Positions 25,450 through 34,080 of a DNA stretch of 64,000 nt are shown here, in pieces. This DNA comes from Thermonema lapsum (GTDB taxonomy: Bacteria; Bacteroidota; Bacteroidia; Cytophagales; Thermonemataceae), in NCBI RefSeq assembly GCF_011761635.1, contig NZ_JAASRN010000002.1, positions 248,001 to 312,000 on the forward strand, read 5' to 3'. The notes below the pieces were generated by a model. It was not told where the DNA came from. It made no database searches and saw only the letters and a program-made list of their open reading frames with translations. The translations under genes and the position numbers were made by a program. How positions within the stretch are numbered: position 1 is the first letter of the stretch; the number at the start of each line of letters is the position of its first letter.

Positions 25450-25893
25450 ATGCGTACAGCAAAAAATGGCGATGTAGTGAAAGTTCACTACACAGGCAAA
25501 CTCACCAATGGTGAAGTATTCGACAGCTCGAAAGGGCGTGAGCCTCTCGAATTCAAATTAGGCGAAGGAGAAATGATTCCCGGCTTTGAAGCCGGTATAA
25601 TAGGCATGCAAGTAGGTGAAAAAAAAGTCATCAACATACCGAAAGAGGAAGCCTATGGCGACCCACTGCCTCAACTGATTGCAGACTTCCCGAAAAGTGA
25701 ACTTCCCGAAGGTTTTCCCATGGAAGAGGGTGCACAAATAGGCGTTACTTTGGCAGACGGGCGTCAGATTCCCGCAGTAATCACCGCAGTAAAAGAAAAC
25801 AGCATAACCATCGATGCCAACCACCCCTTGGCAGGCAAAGACCTGATTTTTGAAGTGGAGCTTGTTGAAATAGGCAGTTCCTTGATTTTGTAA
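25450..25893 (+). CDS. FKBP-type peptidyl-prolyl isomerase, SlyD-like
   Basis: A 147-residue folding helper that speeds cis-trans change at proline bonds. It has VKVHYTGKLTNGEVFDSSKG near residue 10, EFKLGEGEMIPGFEAGIIGM near residue 38 and KVINIPKEEAYGDP near residue 63, followed by an inserted flap domain and a return to the FKBP fold (PLAGKDLIFEVELVEI), the SlyD layout. The His-rich metal-binding tail of E. coli SlyD is absent. No signal peptide is seen from the ATG at 25450, so it is cytoplasmic; an in-frame upstream extension covers the promoter and is rejected. Confidence 0.93.
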   Translation: MRTAKNGDVVKVHYTGKLTNGEVFDSSKGREPLEFKLGEGEMIPGFEAGIIGMQVGEKKVINIPKEEAYGDPLPQLIADFPKSELPEGFPMEEGAQIGVTLADGRQIPAVITAVKENSITIDANHPLAGKDLIFEVELVEIGSSLIL

Positions 25894-25927
25894 AACCGCT
25901 TAAAAAAAATTCACATTGCCACAGCTG

Positions 25928-25958
25928 AAAGCGACACTACATATGTGTCGCTTTTTTT
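25928..25958 (+). terminator. Intrinsic terminator after the FKBP gene
   Basis: AAAGCGACAC and GTGTCGCTTT form a perfect ten-base stem with a 7-base loop, followed by TTTTATT. Confidence 0.88.
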
Positions 25959-25993
25959 ATTACATTTAGCGGACTAAAAAAGTCTATCAAAAC

Positions 25994-26632
25994 ATGCGGC
26001 AAGTCATCATTATAGTGCTCTCTATGGTTGCCAGCATTGCCCTGTATGAGTTGGTACGCCAGCAATGGCAGTACAAAGGCAAGGTACCTATCGAAGCCCA
26101 GCACGACTTGATTTTGGAACAAGTGAAGCGCATAGGCAAGCTTGAACTGGTACGCTATCAACTCAAAGACATCGTGGAGGTAGCTCCCGCCGAGGTAACG
26201 CTCTTGGAAAGTTTTCTGATGAGCCAAGGGCTATATGAGCACAGCCGCGCCCTGCTTATCGTTACGGGCGAAGCGGTAGGATGCATAGACCTGCAAAAAA
26301 TAAAAAAAGAGGATATTGTAGAAAACGACAGTCTGGTAGTGGTGCATTTACCCCGTCCTGAAATATGTTATGTCAAAGTAGACCATCAGCGCTCGCGTGT
26401 GTATGACATAAGGGTAGGATGGCTCGCTTCAGTGCGCGAGTCGTGGCTTGTGGAAGCCGGCTACCGTAGCGCAGAGGAGAAAATAGCACAAGCAGCGCGA
26501 GAGAGTCAGCTGCTGGAACAAACCAAAGAAAATGCATCGCTTGTTTTGCGCCCTTTCATAGAACAGCTAACACACAAAAAAGTAGTGTTTACCTTTGAAG
26601 ACTTAGAAGGCAGCAGTATTCCTGACCGCTAA
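25994..26632 (+). CDS. DUF4230 family membrane-anchored protein
   Basis: A 212-residue protein with an N-terminal anchor (VIIIVLSMVASIALYELV) and a periplasmic domain. LELVRYQLKDIVEV near residue 50, LLIVTGEAVGCIDLQKI near residue 87 and SLVVVHLPRPEI near residue 115 fit the DUF4230 pattern, a family often with a beta-rich core and C-terminal charged helix. That helix is seen (SAEEKIAQAARESQLLEQTK). Function is unknown. The gene converges on cdaA with 14 bases between stops. Confidence 0.8.
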   Translation: MRQVIIIVLSMVASIALYELVRQQWQYKGKVPIEAQHDLILEQVKRIGKLELVRYQLKDIVEVAPAEVTLLESFLMSQGLYEHSRALLIVTGEAVGCIDLQKIKKEDIVENDSLVVVHLPRPEICYVKVDHQRSRVYDIRVGWLASVRESWLVEAGYRSAEEKIAQAARESQLLEQTKENASLVLRPFIEQLTHKKVVFTFEDLEGSSIPDR

Positions 26633-26646
26633 TGAAAGCATATAAA

Positions 26647-27489
26647 TCAAGCTGAGAGCGCTCCTTGTTGCTCCAACAACTCATCAACCGAGCTTTCTAT
26701 CCAACCGCTGCTGCTCAGTAGTGCTTTCAATACTTTGCGCATCTCCTGCAACGTAAGGTCACGGTATATTTTACCATCCACCACCAGTGATATCTGTCCG
26801 GTTTCTTCCGATACCACCAACACCACCGCATCGCTCACTTCGGTGAGCCCTATTGCCGAGCGATGGCGCAAACCCAGCTGCGCTGGTAACTGGTCGTTTT
26901 CAGTAACCGGCAAGATGCAACGCGCCGCTATGATACGTCCATTGCGCCCCACAATCACCGCGCCGTCATGCAATGGGCTGTATTTATTGAAGATAGCCAA
27001 TAACAAACGCTTCGAAAGCAGGGCATCGAGACGGTCGCCCGTATCGGCATAGAACTTCAAGTCGTTGCTCCGGCTCAGTACAATCAAAGCGCCCGTGTTG
27101 GTTGCCGACATGGCTTTAGCCGCTTCCAGTATTGCGCCTAAGTCCAAGCCGCTATCTTGTTTTATGCGCCACCACATCCACGGGCGTTCTTTGTTGAAGG
27201 TACTACGCCCTATAAAAAGCAAAAACTTACGTATCTCGGGCTGAAAAATAACGATGGCAGCCAAGCCCCCTACCCCTAAAAACTGCCCCAAGATGCTGCT
27301 GAGCAACTCCAAGCCTAAAGCATCTACAATAAGATAGACGATGTAAAGCGAAAAGATACCCAGCAGAATGGGTACGGCTATGCTGCCTTTCACCAGTTTG
27401 TAAAGGCGAAAGATTAGAAAGCCCACCAACAGAATGTCGAGGATATGAACAAACTTTATCTCTAAAAAACCAATAGCAAGTAAAAGCAT
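26647..27489 (-). CDS. cdaA: Diadenylate cyclase
   Basis: Makes the second messenger c-di-AMP from two ATP. The 280 residues hold three N-terminal membrane helices (FVHILDILLVGFLIF onward to about residue 85) and a DisA_N cyclase domain with YSPLHDGAVIVGRNGRI near residue 170 and LGLRHRSAIGLTEVSDAVVLV near residue 200, covering the DGA and RHR active-site motifs. A C-terminal extension of about 40 residues ends it. ATG 27489 is chosen over a TTG five codons upstream. It is 23 bases after folP on the same strand, the arrangement usual in Bacteroidota. Confidence 0.94.
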   Translation of the reverse strand: MLLLAIGFLEIKFVHILDILLVGFLIFRLYKLVKGSIAVPILLGIFSLYIVYLIVDALGLELLSSILGQFLGVGGLAAIVIFQPEIRKFLLFIGRSTFNKERPWMWWRIKQDSGLDLGAILEAAKAMSATNTGALIVLSRSNDLKFYADTGDRLDALLSKRLLLAIFNKYSPLHDGAVIVGRNGRIIAARCILPVTENDQLPAQLGLRHRSAIGLTEVSDAVVLVVSEETGQISLVVDGKIYRDLTLQEMRKVLKALLSSSGWIESSVDELLEQQGALSA

Positions 27490-27512
27490 AGTCTGTTTTA
27501 GCAACTCTGTAT

Positions 27513-28361
27513 TTAAGACAACTTCAGGTAGTCGAATAAGGTAACAATTTCTTTGGCTTCTTTTACGTCATGTACCCGCAAAATTGATGCCCCGGCACAT
27601 AGTGCCCAGCTATTGAGCGCAGTGGTTCCATTGAGCGCTTCAGCGGGTGTTATCCCAAGTGCTTTGTATATCATGGACTTGCGCGACACCCCTACCAAAA
27701 TAGGAGCACTCAACTGCCGAAAACATGATAAATTACGCAGCAGCTCGTAGTTTTGTTCAAGTGTTTTGGCAAAGCCAAAGCCCGGGTCCACGATGATGTC
27801 ATGCACCCCACAAGCCCTGCAGCGTGGCATGCGTTCCGAAAAAAAACGCAATACTTCCAGCGTTACGCCTTCCGGATAGTCGGTCATCTGTTGCATGGTT
27901 TGGGGCGTGCCTCGCATGTGCATCATCACATAGGGCACGCGGTGCTGCGCTACCAACTCCCACATGGCTTCGTTGCCCCCGCTGATATCGTTTATCATGT
28001 CGGCACCTGCCTCCAATGCCGCACGAGCCACCTCCACACGGAAAGTATCGACCGATACGCACACCCTACTGCCATACTCTTTTTTCAATGCTTCCAACAC
28101 AGGCAGCACACGTTGTTTTTCTTCTTCGGGCGTTATGTCCAGCGCTCCGGGGCGCGACGAATACCCGCCCAGGTCTATCCAGTCAGCCCCCTCTTTGAGT
28201 AAGTGGGCTGCGCGTTGCAGCGCTTCCTCGACGCGCCGATAGCGTCCCCCGTCAAAAAAAGAGTCAGGCGTTACGTTCAATATGCCCATCACTTGCGGGC
28301 GCTCAAAGGTTTTTAGCTGACCACGAACACAAATAGAAAGATGCGTTTTTGAAAAATTCAT
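27513..28361 (-). CDS. folP: Dihydropteroate synthase
   Basis: Joins p-aminobenzoate to the pterin pyrophosphate in folate synthesis; the target of sulfonamides. The 282-residue TIM barrel opens with VMGILNVTPDSFFDGGRY near residue 24, then DWIDLGGYSSRPGA near residue 60, INDISGGNEAMW and the phosphate-binding IVDPGFGFAKTLEQN near residue 190, and ends with a conserved R-HDV (ILRVHDVKEAKE). All key motifs are present and length is typical. It is followed by cdaA; its start region overlaps the divergent promoter of the DUF1599 gene. Confidence 0.96.
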   Translation of the reverse strand: MNFSKTHLSICVRGQLKTFERPQVMGILNVTPDSFFDGGRYRRVEEALQRAAHLLKEGADWIDLGGYSSRPGALDITPEEEKQRVLPVLEALKKEYGSRVCVSVDTFRVEVARAALEAGADMINDISGGNEAMWELVAQHRVPYVMMHMRGTPQTMQQMTDYPEGVTLEVLRFFSERMPRCRACGVHDIIVDPGFGFAKTLEQNYELLRNLSCFRQLSAPILVGVSRKSMIYKALGITPAEALNGTTALNSWALCAGASILRVHDVKEAKEIVTLFDYLKLS

Positions 28362-28368
28362 ATCTTTG
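28361..28368 (+). promoter_or_regulatory. Candidate -7 box (TATCTTTG) for the DUF1599 gene
   Basis: Full match to TAnnTTTG, 30 bases before the gene. No good -33 box is seen at the usual distance. Confidence 0.4.
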
Positions 28369-28398
28369 ACAATCGTAGAAATTCATGTGTAAACAACG

Positions 28399-28992
28399 AT
28401 GACCAGCATTATTGAGTGTATGCCAAAACATGAAAATACCTCTTTCCAGCATACGGAAAGCGAATATAAAGAGAGCATCAAAGAATGTAAAAAAGTCTTT
28501 GAAAAGAAGTATCACGATTATGGTACGGCTTGGCGCATCTTGCGCCCCAGCTCTTTGACTGACCAGATATTTATCAAAGCCAAGCGCATACGGTCAATTC
28601 AAGAAAAAGGTACACAAGCCATTGAAGAAGATATTAGACAAGAGTTCATTGGCATTATCAATTACTGTGTGATGGCTCTTATTCAGTTGTCCTTGCCGCC
28701 CGATGCCCCCTTGTATATGGATTACGACACCATCAGCCGCTTGTATGACAAGCAAATAGAGGCTACATGGGAATTGCTGCGCCGTAAAAACCACGATTAC
28801 GACGAAGCATGGCGGCAGATGCGTGTCAGCTCCATGACCGACCTCATTTTGATGAAAATCTTGCGAATCAAACAGATAGAAGACAAGCAGGGGCAAACGC
28901 TCGTGTCGGAGGGTGTGGAAGCCAACTACCAAGACATACTCAACTATGCTGTCTTTTGCTTAATAAAACTAAAAGCAGATGAAAAAGATTGA
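28399..28992 (+). CDS. Tandem DUF1599 protein
   Basis: A 197-residue protein made of two copies of one domain. The repeated core is KKYHDYGTAWRILRPSSLTD near residue 34 and KNHDYDEAWRQMRVSSMTD near residue 133, each followed by an I-x-x-K-x-x-RI helix. The charged H-D-Y and E/D pattern resembles all-alpha nucleotide pyrophosphohydrolases, but that is inference. Its end overlaps the start of the DoxX-like gene by 14 bases. A second start, seven codons on (MPKHEN), is possible. The pair is commonly kept together in Bacteroidota. Confidence 0.82.
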   Translation: MTSIIECMPKHENTSFQHTESEYKESIKECKKVFEKKYHDYGTAWRILRPSSLTDQIFIKAKRIRSIQEKGTQAIEEDIRQEFIGIINYCVMALIQLSLPPDAPLYMDYDTISRLYDKQIEATWELLRRKNHDYDEAWRQMRVSSMTDLILMKILRIKQIEDKQGQTLVSEGVEANYQDILNYAVFCLIKLKADEKD

Positions 28993-30109
28993 CAAGCTCA
29001 TCATCCTGCTGGTAGGGGCTCTGTTCATATTTTCGGGACTTATCAAGCTCAACGACCCGGTAGGTACCCAAATTAAGCTGGAAGAATACTTCGAGGTATT
29101 TGCTCAAGATGTGCGCCCGAGCAGTGGTCAAGACAATTGGGCAAGCCTCTTCTTCGAGCGCTTGATTCCTTATGCCCTCTTTTTGTCTGTAACGCTCAGC
29201 GCTCTGGAGGTGATACTGGGCGTCATGCTCATCAGTGGTTACCGGCGGCGCCAAGCCATCGTTGCGCTGCTGGCAATGATTGTGTTTTTCACCTTTCTCA
29301 CTTTTTACTCTTGGTTCTTCAACAAAGTAACCGACTGTGGCTGCTTTGGCGATGCCATCAAACTCACCCCCAAAGAGTCCTTCATCAAGGATGTAGTCTT
29401 ATTGCTGATGATTGCCTACTTGTTTTTGCGTAGAACCAACCTACCAAGCCACACCAGCCGCAAGGGCTTACTGGTTACTGTGGGCAGTATGGGTGCAAGC
29501 GTAGGGCTGGCATTGTATGCCATCGCTTATCTACCCCCTCTGGATTTCCGCCCCTACCGTGTAGGCAATCATATCCCTTCTTTGATGAAGCCTTCGGCGC
29601 CTTTTGAGTATGAATACATCATGGAAAAAAACGGCAAGCAGTATCGCTTTCGGGAATACCCTACCGACACCACCTACCATTTCGTGGATATGAAGCTACT
29701 CAACCCCGAAGCATTGCCCAAAATCACAGATTTTAGAGTATATGAGGGCGAAAATGACATTACCGACAGTCTTTTCCGCGGCACCTGCTTCCTTGTGGTG
29801 ATACATAATACCGACGACAACGAGGCACTGGTTCGCAGACTTAGCAAAGCCAAAACTGTCATGGATGCACTACTCGAGGCGCAAGTACAGGTAAAAGTAG
29901 TAAGCCCAGCTGACCCCAATGCTCTGCAGCAAGTATTGACGCAAGCCGGCTGGAACCGGGTGACAGTAGCATCCATAGACCACACCGTAGCCAAAACGAT
30001 GGTGCGCAGCAATCCAGGGTATTTGCTCCTCAAAGAAGGTCGTGTACAGGGCAAATGGTCTTTCCGGGCTTTGCCAGACTTCCACACGCTACAAAGTAAA
30101 CTAAAATAA
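28979..30109 (+). CDS. BT_3928-like membrane protein with DoxX-type domain
   Basis: A 376-residue membrane protein. The first 150 residues carry four helices in DoxX/MauE style (LIILLVGALFIFSGLIKLND, later ALEVILGVMLISGYRRRQA and TFLTFYSWFFNKVTDCGCFGDAI); the Cys pair in DCGCFGD suggests redox work. Another helix near residue 165 is followed by an extracytoplasmic region with a thioredoxin-like feel (GTCFLVVIHNTDDNEALVRRL) but without a CxxC. Function is unproven. Overlaps the DUF1599 gene, indicating translational coupling. Confidence 0.8.
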   Translation: MKKIDKLIILLVGALFIFSGLIKLNDPVGTQIKLEEYFEVFAQDVRPSSGQDNWASLFFERLIPYALFLSVTLSALEVILGVMLISGYRRRQAIVALLAMIVFFTFLTFYSWFFNKVTDCGCFGDAIKLTPKESFIKDVVLLLMIAYLFLRRTNLPSHTSRKGLLVTVGSMGASVGLALYAIAYLPPLDFRPYRVGNHIPSLMKPSAPFEYEYIMEKNGKQYRFREYPTDTTYHFVDMKLLNPEALPKITDFRVYEGENDITDSLFRGTCFLVVIHNTDDNEALVRRLSKAKTVMDALLEAQVQVKVVSPADPNALQQVLTQAGWNRVTVASIDHTVAKTMVRSNPGYLLLKEGRVQGKWSFRALPDFHTLQSKLK

Positions 30110-30139
30110 ATCGTTCGTGCGGATAGAATTTTTGGGTGT

Positions 30140-31261
30140 ATGAAACTGATAAAAAAACTTTTACAAAAAGGCTATGGCTGGGGCTATAATCTGCTAAACC
30201 CAGTATTTTGGCGTTATGTGATAACACATCTTCTGGAGGGTGTGTTAGTCATATTTGGGGTAATCATTGTGGTTTTTCTTCTTTACTATGCCCTGCCCGG
30301 TGACCCAGTCAGTATGATTGCCGGGCAACGCACCGATGTTATGACCAAGGAAGCAATCAAAGCAGAACTGGGGTTGGATAAGCCACTCTTCACACAGTTA
30401 TACCTCTACTTACGCGACCTGTCGCCTGTTTCTATACATGAAGATACCCCCCAAGAGCGCGAGAAATACGATTATGTACCTCTGTTTCATGTAGGTGAGC
30501 AGGTGCTTGTGCTTAAGGCTCCCTATATGCGTCGCTCATTTCAAACCAAACGCCCAGTAAGCGAGCTTATCCTGCAGAAGCTAACGCTCACCATTGTTTT
30601 GGCGATAGCAGCCATAGCTTTTGCCACCGTCGTAGGTATTTTTTTAGGTGTATGGGCTGCCACCCATACCAACTCTTGGGTCGATAATGTTATTATTGGG
30701 GGCTCGGTAGCAGGCATATCCACGCCTTCCTTTGTGTCGGCAAGTCTCATCTCTCTGTATTTGGGATACAAGTTGGGTCCCTACATAGGCTTGAACGGCA
30801 CGGGCAGCTTGTGGGTAGATACCATCTATTATGGGCGGCAACTGCAACTTCAAAACCTAATTTTACCGGCATTGACGCTGGGCATACGTCCCTTGTCTAT
30901 CATTGTGCAGCTTACACGCAGCTCCATGCTCGATGCCCTCTCGCAAGACTACATACGCACGGCATACGCCAAGGGCTTGTCGCGCCGACAGGTTATCTGG
31001 CGTCATGCCTTTCCCAATTCCTTGAACCCTGTGATTACGGCGATTTCCAATTGGCTGGCTTCGCTTATGTCCGGGGCGTTCTTTGTAGAGCTTATTTTCG
31101 ACTGGAAGGGCTTGGGCTATGAAACTGTACAAGCAGTGCGCACCTTAGACCTGCCGGTGCTTATGGGTGCCACCATCGTGATTGCAGCTATCTTCGTAGT
31201 CATCAATCTCATTGTCGATATACTATACGCTATCATCGACCCGCGCGTAAGCCTGCAATAA
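30140..31261 (+). CDS. ABC transporter permease, OppB/DppB type
   Basis: A 373-residue inner-membrane permease of the peptide/nickel/oligopeptide family. The family start is seen (VIFGVIIVVFLLYYALPGDP near residue 40, then ELGLDKPLFTQLYLYL), an unusual soluble insert at about residues 90-140, six helices, and the ATPase-contact EAA loop RTAYAKGLSRRQVIWRHAFPN near residue 275. No OppC permease, ATPase or binding protein adjoins it, so the rest of the transporter must lie elsewhere. It ends before a strong bidirectional terminator. Confidence 0.9.
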   Translation: MKLIKKLLQKGYGWGYNLLNPVFWRYVITHLLEGVLVIFGVIIVVFLLYYALPGDPVSMIAGQRTDVMTKEAIKAELGLDKPLFTQLYLYLRDLSPVSIHEDTPQEREKYDYVPLFHVGEQVLVLKAPYMRRSFQTKRPVSELILQKLTLTIVLAIAAIAFATVVGIFLGVWAATHTNSWVDNVIIGGSVAGISTPSFVSASLISLYLGYKLGPYIGLNGTGSLWVDTIYYGRQLQLQNLILPALTLGIRPLSIIVQLTRSSMLDALSQDYIRTAYAKGLSRRQVIWRHAFPNSLNPVITAISNWLASLMSGAFFVELIFDWKGLGYETVQAVRTLDLPVLMGATIVIAAIFVVINLIVDILYAIIDPRVSLQ

Positions 31262-31315
31262 GCAGCATAAAGCATTCACAGTTGTATTAACGAATCATCG
31301 ACAGGCAAAAAAACC

Positions 31316-31351
31316 AAAAAGGAGCGCATTCCTCCGATACGCTCCTTTTTT
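31316..31351. terminator. Bidirectional terminator between the permease and floA
   Basis: AAAAAGGAGCG and CGCTCCTTTTT form an 11-base stem around a 13-base loop, with A and T runs on the two sides; it can serve both converging genes. Confidence 0.8.
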
Positions 31352-31372
31352 ACCGGCTACTGTTTCGCACTC

Positions 31373-32359
31373 TTAGTTGTAAGGATTTTTGTCGTTATCC
31401 GGGGGTGTATCAATTCCTCCTATGCTTTTACGCATAGAAGTATCGGCTTGTATGTTTTGCATACGCAGATAGTCCATTACGCCCAAGTTGCCTGCACGCA
31501 ATGCTTCGGCTATGGCTTTGGGTATTTCGGCTTCGGCAGCTATCACCTCAGCTCGTGCTTCTTGGGCTTTGGCTTTCATTTCCTGCTCCAAGGCAATAGC
31601 CATGGCACGCCGCTCTTCGGCTTTGGCTTCGGCTACTTTCAAGTCAGCTTCGGCTTGGTCTTCTTGCAGCTTGGCACCTATGTTTTCGCCCACATCGATA
31701 TCGGCAATGTCTATTGAAAGAATCTCAAAAGCAGTGCCTTCATCTAAGCCTTTAGAAAGCACTAATTTTGAAATCTTATCGGGGTTTTCCAGTACTTCTT
31801 TATGGCTCTTGGAAGAACCAATAGAAGTAACAATGCCCTCGCCCACACGCGCCAGGATGGTGTCTTCGCCTGCCCCACCTATCAAACGGCGAATATTGGC
31901 GCGTACAGTCACCCGCGCCACGGCTATCAGCTGAATGCCGTCTTGGGCTACTGCAGCCACCTTAGGTGTGGTAATCACCTTAGGATTCACCGAAATCTGT
32001 ACTGCCTCGAACACATCACGCCCAGCAAGGTCAATGGCTGCTGCCTGCTCAAAACTCAACTCTATATTGGCTTTATCGGCAGAAATCAAAGCACTGATGA
32101 CTTTTTGAACATTCCCTCCTGCCAAGTAGTGCGATTCCAAGTCGTTGCTGGTAATTCCTTTTAGTCCTGCTTTTTCGGCAGTAATCAAGGCATCTACTAT
32201 AACCCTTGGGGGCACCCGCCGAATACGCATGAAAGTCATATCCAAAAGACCAATCCTTACTCCCGAAAACTGAGCAGTAATCCACAAACTGATGGGGAAG
32301 TAAGAGATGAAGATAAAGAACAGAACAACTGCTACTGCAACTATAACAAGAATTTCCAT
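31373..32359 (-). CDS. floA: Flotillin-like protein FloA
   Basis: A 328-residue SPFH-type scaffold of membrane microdomains. An N-terminal membrane hairpin ([25 protein letters not shown]) is followed by [15 protein letters not shown], the SPFH core ([20 protein letters not shown] region near residue 125) and a long Ala/Glu coiled coil ([36 protein letters not shown]). The C-terminus is short and polar. It is 20 bases after nfeD; the pair is the classic floA-nfeD unit, thought to organise membrane proteins and fluidity. Confidence 0.95.
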   Translation of the reverse strand: MEILVIVAVAVVLFFIFISYFPISLWITAQFSGVRIGLLDMTFMRIRRVPPRVIVDALITAEKAGLKGITSNDLESHYLAGGNVQKVISALISADKANIELSFEQAAAIDLAGRDVFEAVQISVNPKVITTPKVAAVAQDGIQLIAVARVTVRANIRRLIGGAGEDTILARVGEGIVTSIGSSKSHKEVLENPDKISKLVLSKGLDEGTAFEILSIDIADIDVGENIGAKLQEDQAEADLKVAEAKAEERRAMAIALEQEMKAKAQEARAEVIAAEAEIPKAIAEALRAGNLGVMDYLRMQNIQADTSMRKSIGGIDTPPDNDKNPYN

Positions 32360-32379
32360 ATGGTTATTTTTTTATTGGT

Positions 32380-32862
32380 CTATTTCCTTGTTTGTTCCTT
32401 TGAAGAGGGAACGGCTCTTACAAGATAATATTTTTTTTCAGCTTTGACTACCTCCACTTCATTGCCGCTGGAAATATAGCCACTCAATGAGCGTGCATCA
32501 TACTGCCCGCCATTGGGCAACTCTATGCGTCCGTAAGGTTTCAAATCAGAGATAGCCAGAGCACTGCCAAGATAAGACGGTATTTCGGCAGGTGTATCTT
32601 TGCCACTGGGCAGCGAGCTTTTCAAACTAAAGCGCTTGAGAAGGTGCGAAGTAGGGAAATAGCGAAGTCCTAATGCGCCCAGCAAAAGACTGCCTACAGT
32701 TAAGGCAGCTCCCCACTCCGGCGACTCCATAAAAGCCCACACCACGGCAGTAATCCAGCTCATCAACGCAAGAAGGGCAGCGATGCTGGTGCCGGGAATC
32801 ACAAAGATTTCTAACAAAAACAGCAACAAGGCAACCAGCAGTAAAGTAAAGATAACAATCAT
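32380..32862 (-). CDS. NfeD family membrane protein
   Basis: A 160-residue protein with three membrane helices (VIFTLLLVALLLFLLEIFVIPGTSI, ALLALMSWITAVVWAFM, GAALTVGSLLLGALGL) and a C-terminal NfeD OB-fold domain (LGSALAISDLKPYGRIELPN, GNEVEVVKAEKKYYLVRAV). It is the short NfeD form without a ClpP-like protease domain. ATG 32862 is chosen; a start at 32910 would lie within the terminator of the upstream operon. Partner of floA directly downstream. Confidence 0.9.
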   Translation of the reverse strand: MIVIFTLLLVALLLFLLEIFVIPGTSIAALLALMSWITAVVWAFMESPEWGAALTVGSLLLGALGLRYFPTSHLLKRFSLKSSLPSGKDTPAEIPSYLGSALAISDLKPYGRIELPNGGQYDARSLSGYISSGNEVEVVKAEKKYYLVRAVPSSKEQTRK

Positions 32863-32892
32863 AGAACTTGCTTTGCAGTTTCGTAAGTAAAT

Positions 32893-32920
32893 ATAAAAAA
32901 AAGAGGGCAATAAGCCCTCC
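32893..32920 (-). terminator. Intrinsic terminator after the porG-uppS-bamA-ompH cluster
   Basis: On the minus strand GAGGGC and GCCCTC pair around a 5-base loop and are followed by eight T. It separates the envelope cluster from nfeD-floA. Confidence 0.88.
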
Positions 32921-32943
32921 TCGAAAAAAAATTACGGGTTACT

Positions 32944-33471
32944 CTATTTTGACTTTACCGAACTGACGCCCAGTTTCTTCAGCACCAAGTCAGAAATATC
33001 GCCAGCACCATCCTCCGGCTCATACAACAAAGCCTCACGACGCAGAATGTAGGTGTAGCCATTTTCTTTTGCCACTGCCACAATGGCTTCTTCTATTTTT
33101 TTATAGATGGGTGCCAAAAGGGCATTTTCTTTCTTTTGAATAGATTCGGCTGCACTGGATTGAAACTCCTGCAACTGCTCTTGCAACGAACCCAATTCTT
33201 TTTCCAAAGCTTGACGGGTAGGCTCGGGCATCGAAGCCCCTTCGTTCAGATACTTTTGATATTTGGCTTGCAACTCTTGCTGCTTGGCTTTAAAATCTTC
33301 TTCCAACTTGTTTTGATAAGATTGCAACTCAGACTGAGCCACTTTGAAGTCAGGCAGTTGAGGCAATACGTAGTTCAGGTCGAAATAACCGATTTTTTGC
33401 TGAGCCAAGGTAGCAGAAACGCTAAACAGCACAAAGCAAAGAACGCTGAATACAACAAACTTTTTCATCAT
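32944..33471 (-). CDS. Skp/OmpH family periplasmic chaperone (second copy)
   Basis: A 175-residue chaperone for unfolded outer-membrane proteins. Signal peptide (VVFSVLCFVLFSVSATLAQ), then the family start KIGYFDLNYVLPQLPDFKVA near residue 25, a long Gln/Glu/Lys coiled coil (QLQEFQSSAAESIQKKE) and ILRREALLYEPEDGAGDIS near residue 142. It is 60 bases after a related gene, giving the usual tandem ompH pair below bamA. Confidence 0.92.
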   Translation of the reverse strand: MMKKFVVFSVLCFVLFSVSATLAQQKIGYFDLNYVLPQLPDFKVAQSELQSYQNKLEEDFKAKQQELQAKYQKYLNEGASMPEPTRQALEKELGSLQEQLQEFQSSAAESIQKKENALLAPIYKKIEEAIVAVAKENGYTYILRREALLYEPEDGAGDISDLVLKKLGVSSVKSK

Positions 33472-33531
33472 AAACTTTCTTTTTTATTTATTGCTGAAAC
33501 GGATTTCAATAACTATACCAAAGATACAAAA

Positions 33532-34077
33532 TTAACGGTTCGCTCTTTCTTTAGGATTGTCTTCTGGGTCGCCCAATCCCAGCTCTTCAAGCACATAATC
33601 GGTGTAATCGTGGCGAGGGTCGAGATAAACCACCACAAAATCGCCCGACTTGTCGTAAATTACCTGCAGCTGATGCCGGCGAGCCACCCGCTCTATTGCT
33701 TTGTTTAATTTTTCACGCAGTGGGGTCAATAATTCTTGTTTTTTCAAGAAAATGAGCCCTTGGTGTCCGAAAGTTTTGTGCTGCAACTCCCGCGCTTCCT
33801 TTTCTTTTTTTGCAATTTCTTCAAGGCGCTCGCGCTTCATTTCGTCGGTCAGCAAAAGCTCTTCGCTGTTGTATTTGCGTTTCAACTCCTCTACTTCTTG
33901 GAATTTGGCTTCAATCTCTTGCGTAGCTCTTTGCACAAAGCGGTCAAAGTCTTGTTGCACTTGTTGGTATTCGGGCATCTTACGCAAGATGAAATTGATA
34001 TCCACAAAACCAAATTTCTGCGCATGAGCTACATGCAGGCAGACAAAGAAGAAGAGCAAGCAAAAGAAAGGCTTCAT
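33532..34077 (-). CDS. Skp/OmpH family periplasmic chaperone (first copy)
   Basis: A 181-residue paralogue of the next gene: signal peptide (FCLLFFFVCLHVAHAQ), KFGFVDINFILRKMPEYQQV near residue 20, coiled-coil tentacle helices (EIEAKFQEVEELKRKYNSEE) and VIYDKSGDFVVVYLDPRHDY near residue 140. It starts 3 bases after the bamA stop, so the two are translated together. The two copies probably serve as prongs of one trimer or as separate trimers. Confidence 0.92.
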   Translation of the reverse strand: MKPFFCLLFFFVCLHVAHAQKFGFVDINFILRKMPEYQQVQQDFDRFVQRATQEIEAKFQEVEELKRKYNSEELLLTDEMKRERLEEIAKKEKEARELQHKTFGHQGLIFLKKQELLTPLREKLNKAIERVARRHQLQVIYDKSGDFVVVYLDPRHDYTDYVLEELGLGDPEDNPKERANR

Positions 34078-34080
34078 ACT

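Noticed and set aside
31373-32862. Possible phage or toxin link of floA-nfeD
   Set aside because: It is the common housekeeping pair with an intact layout.
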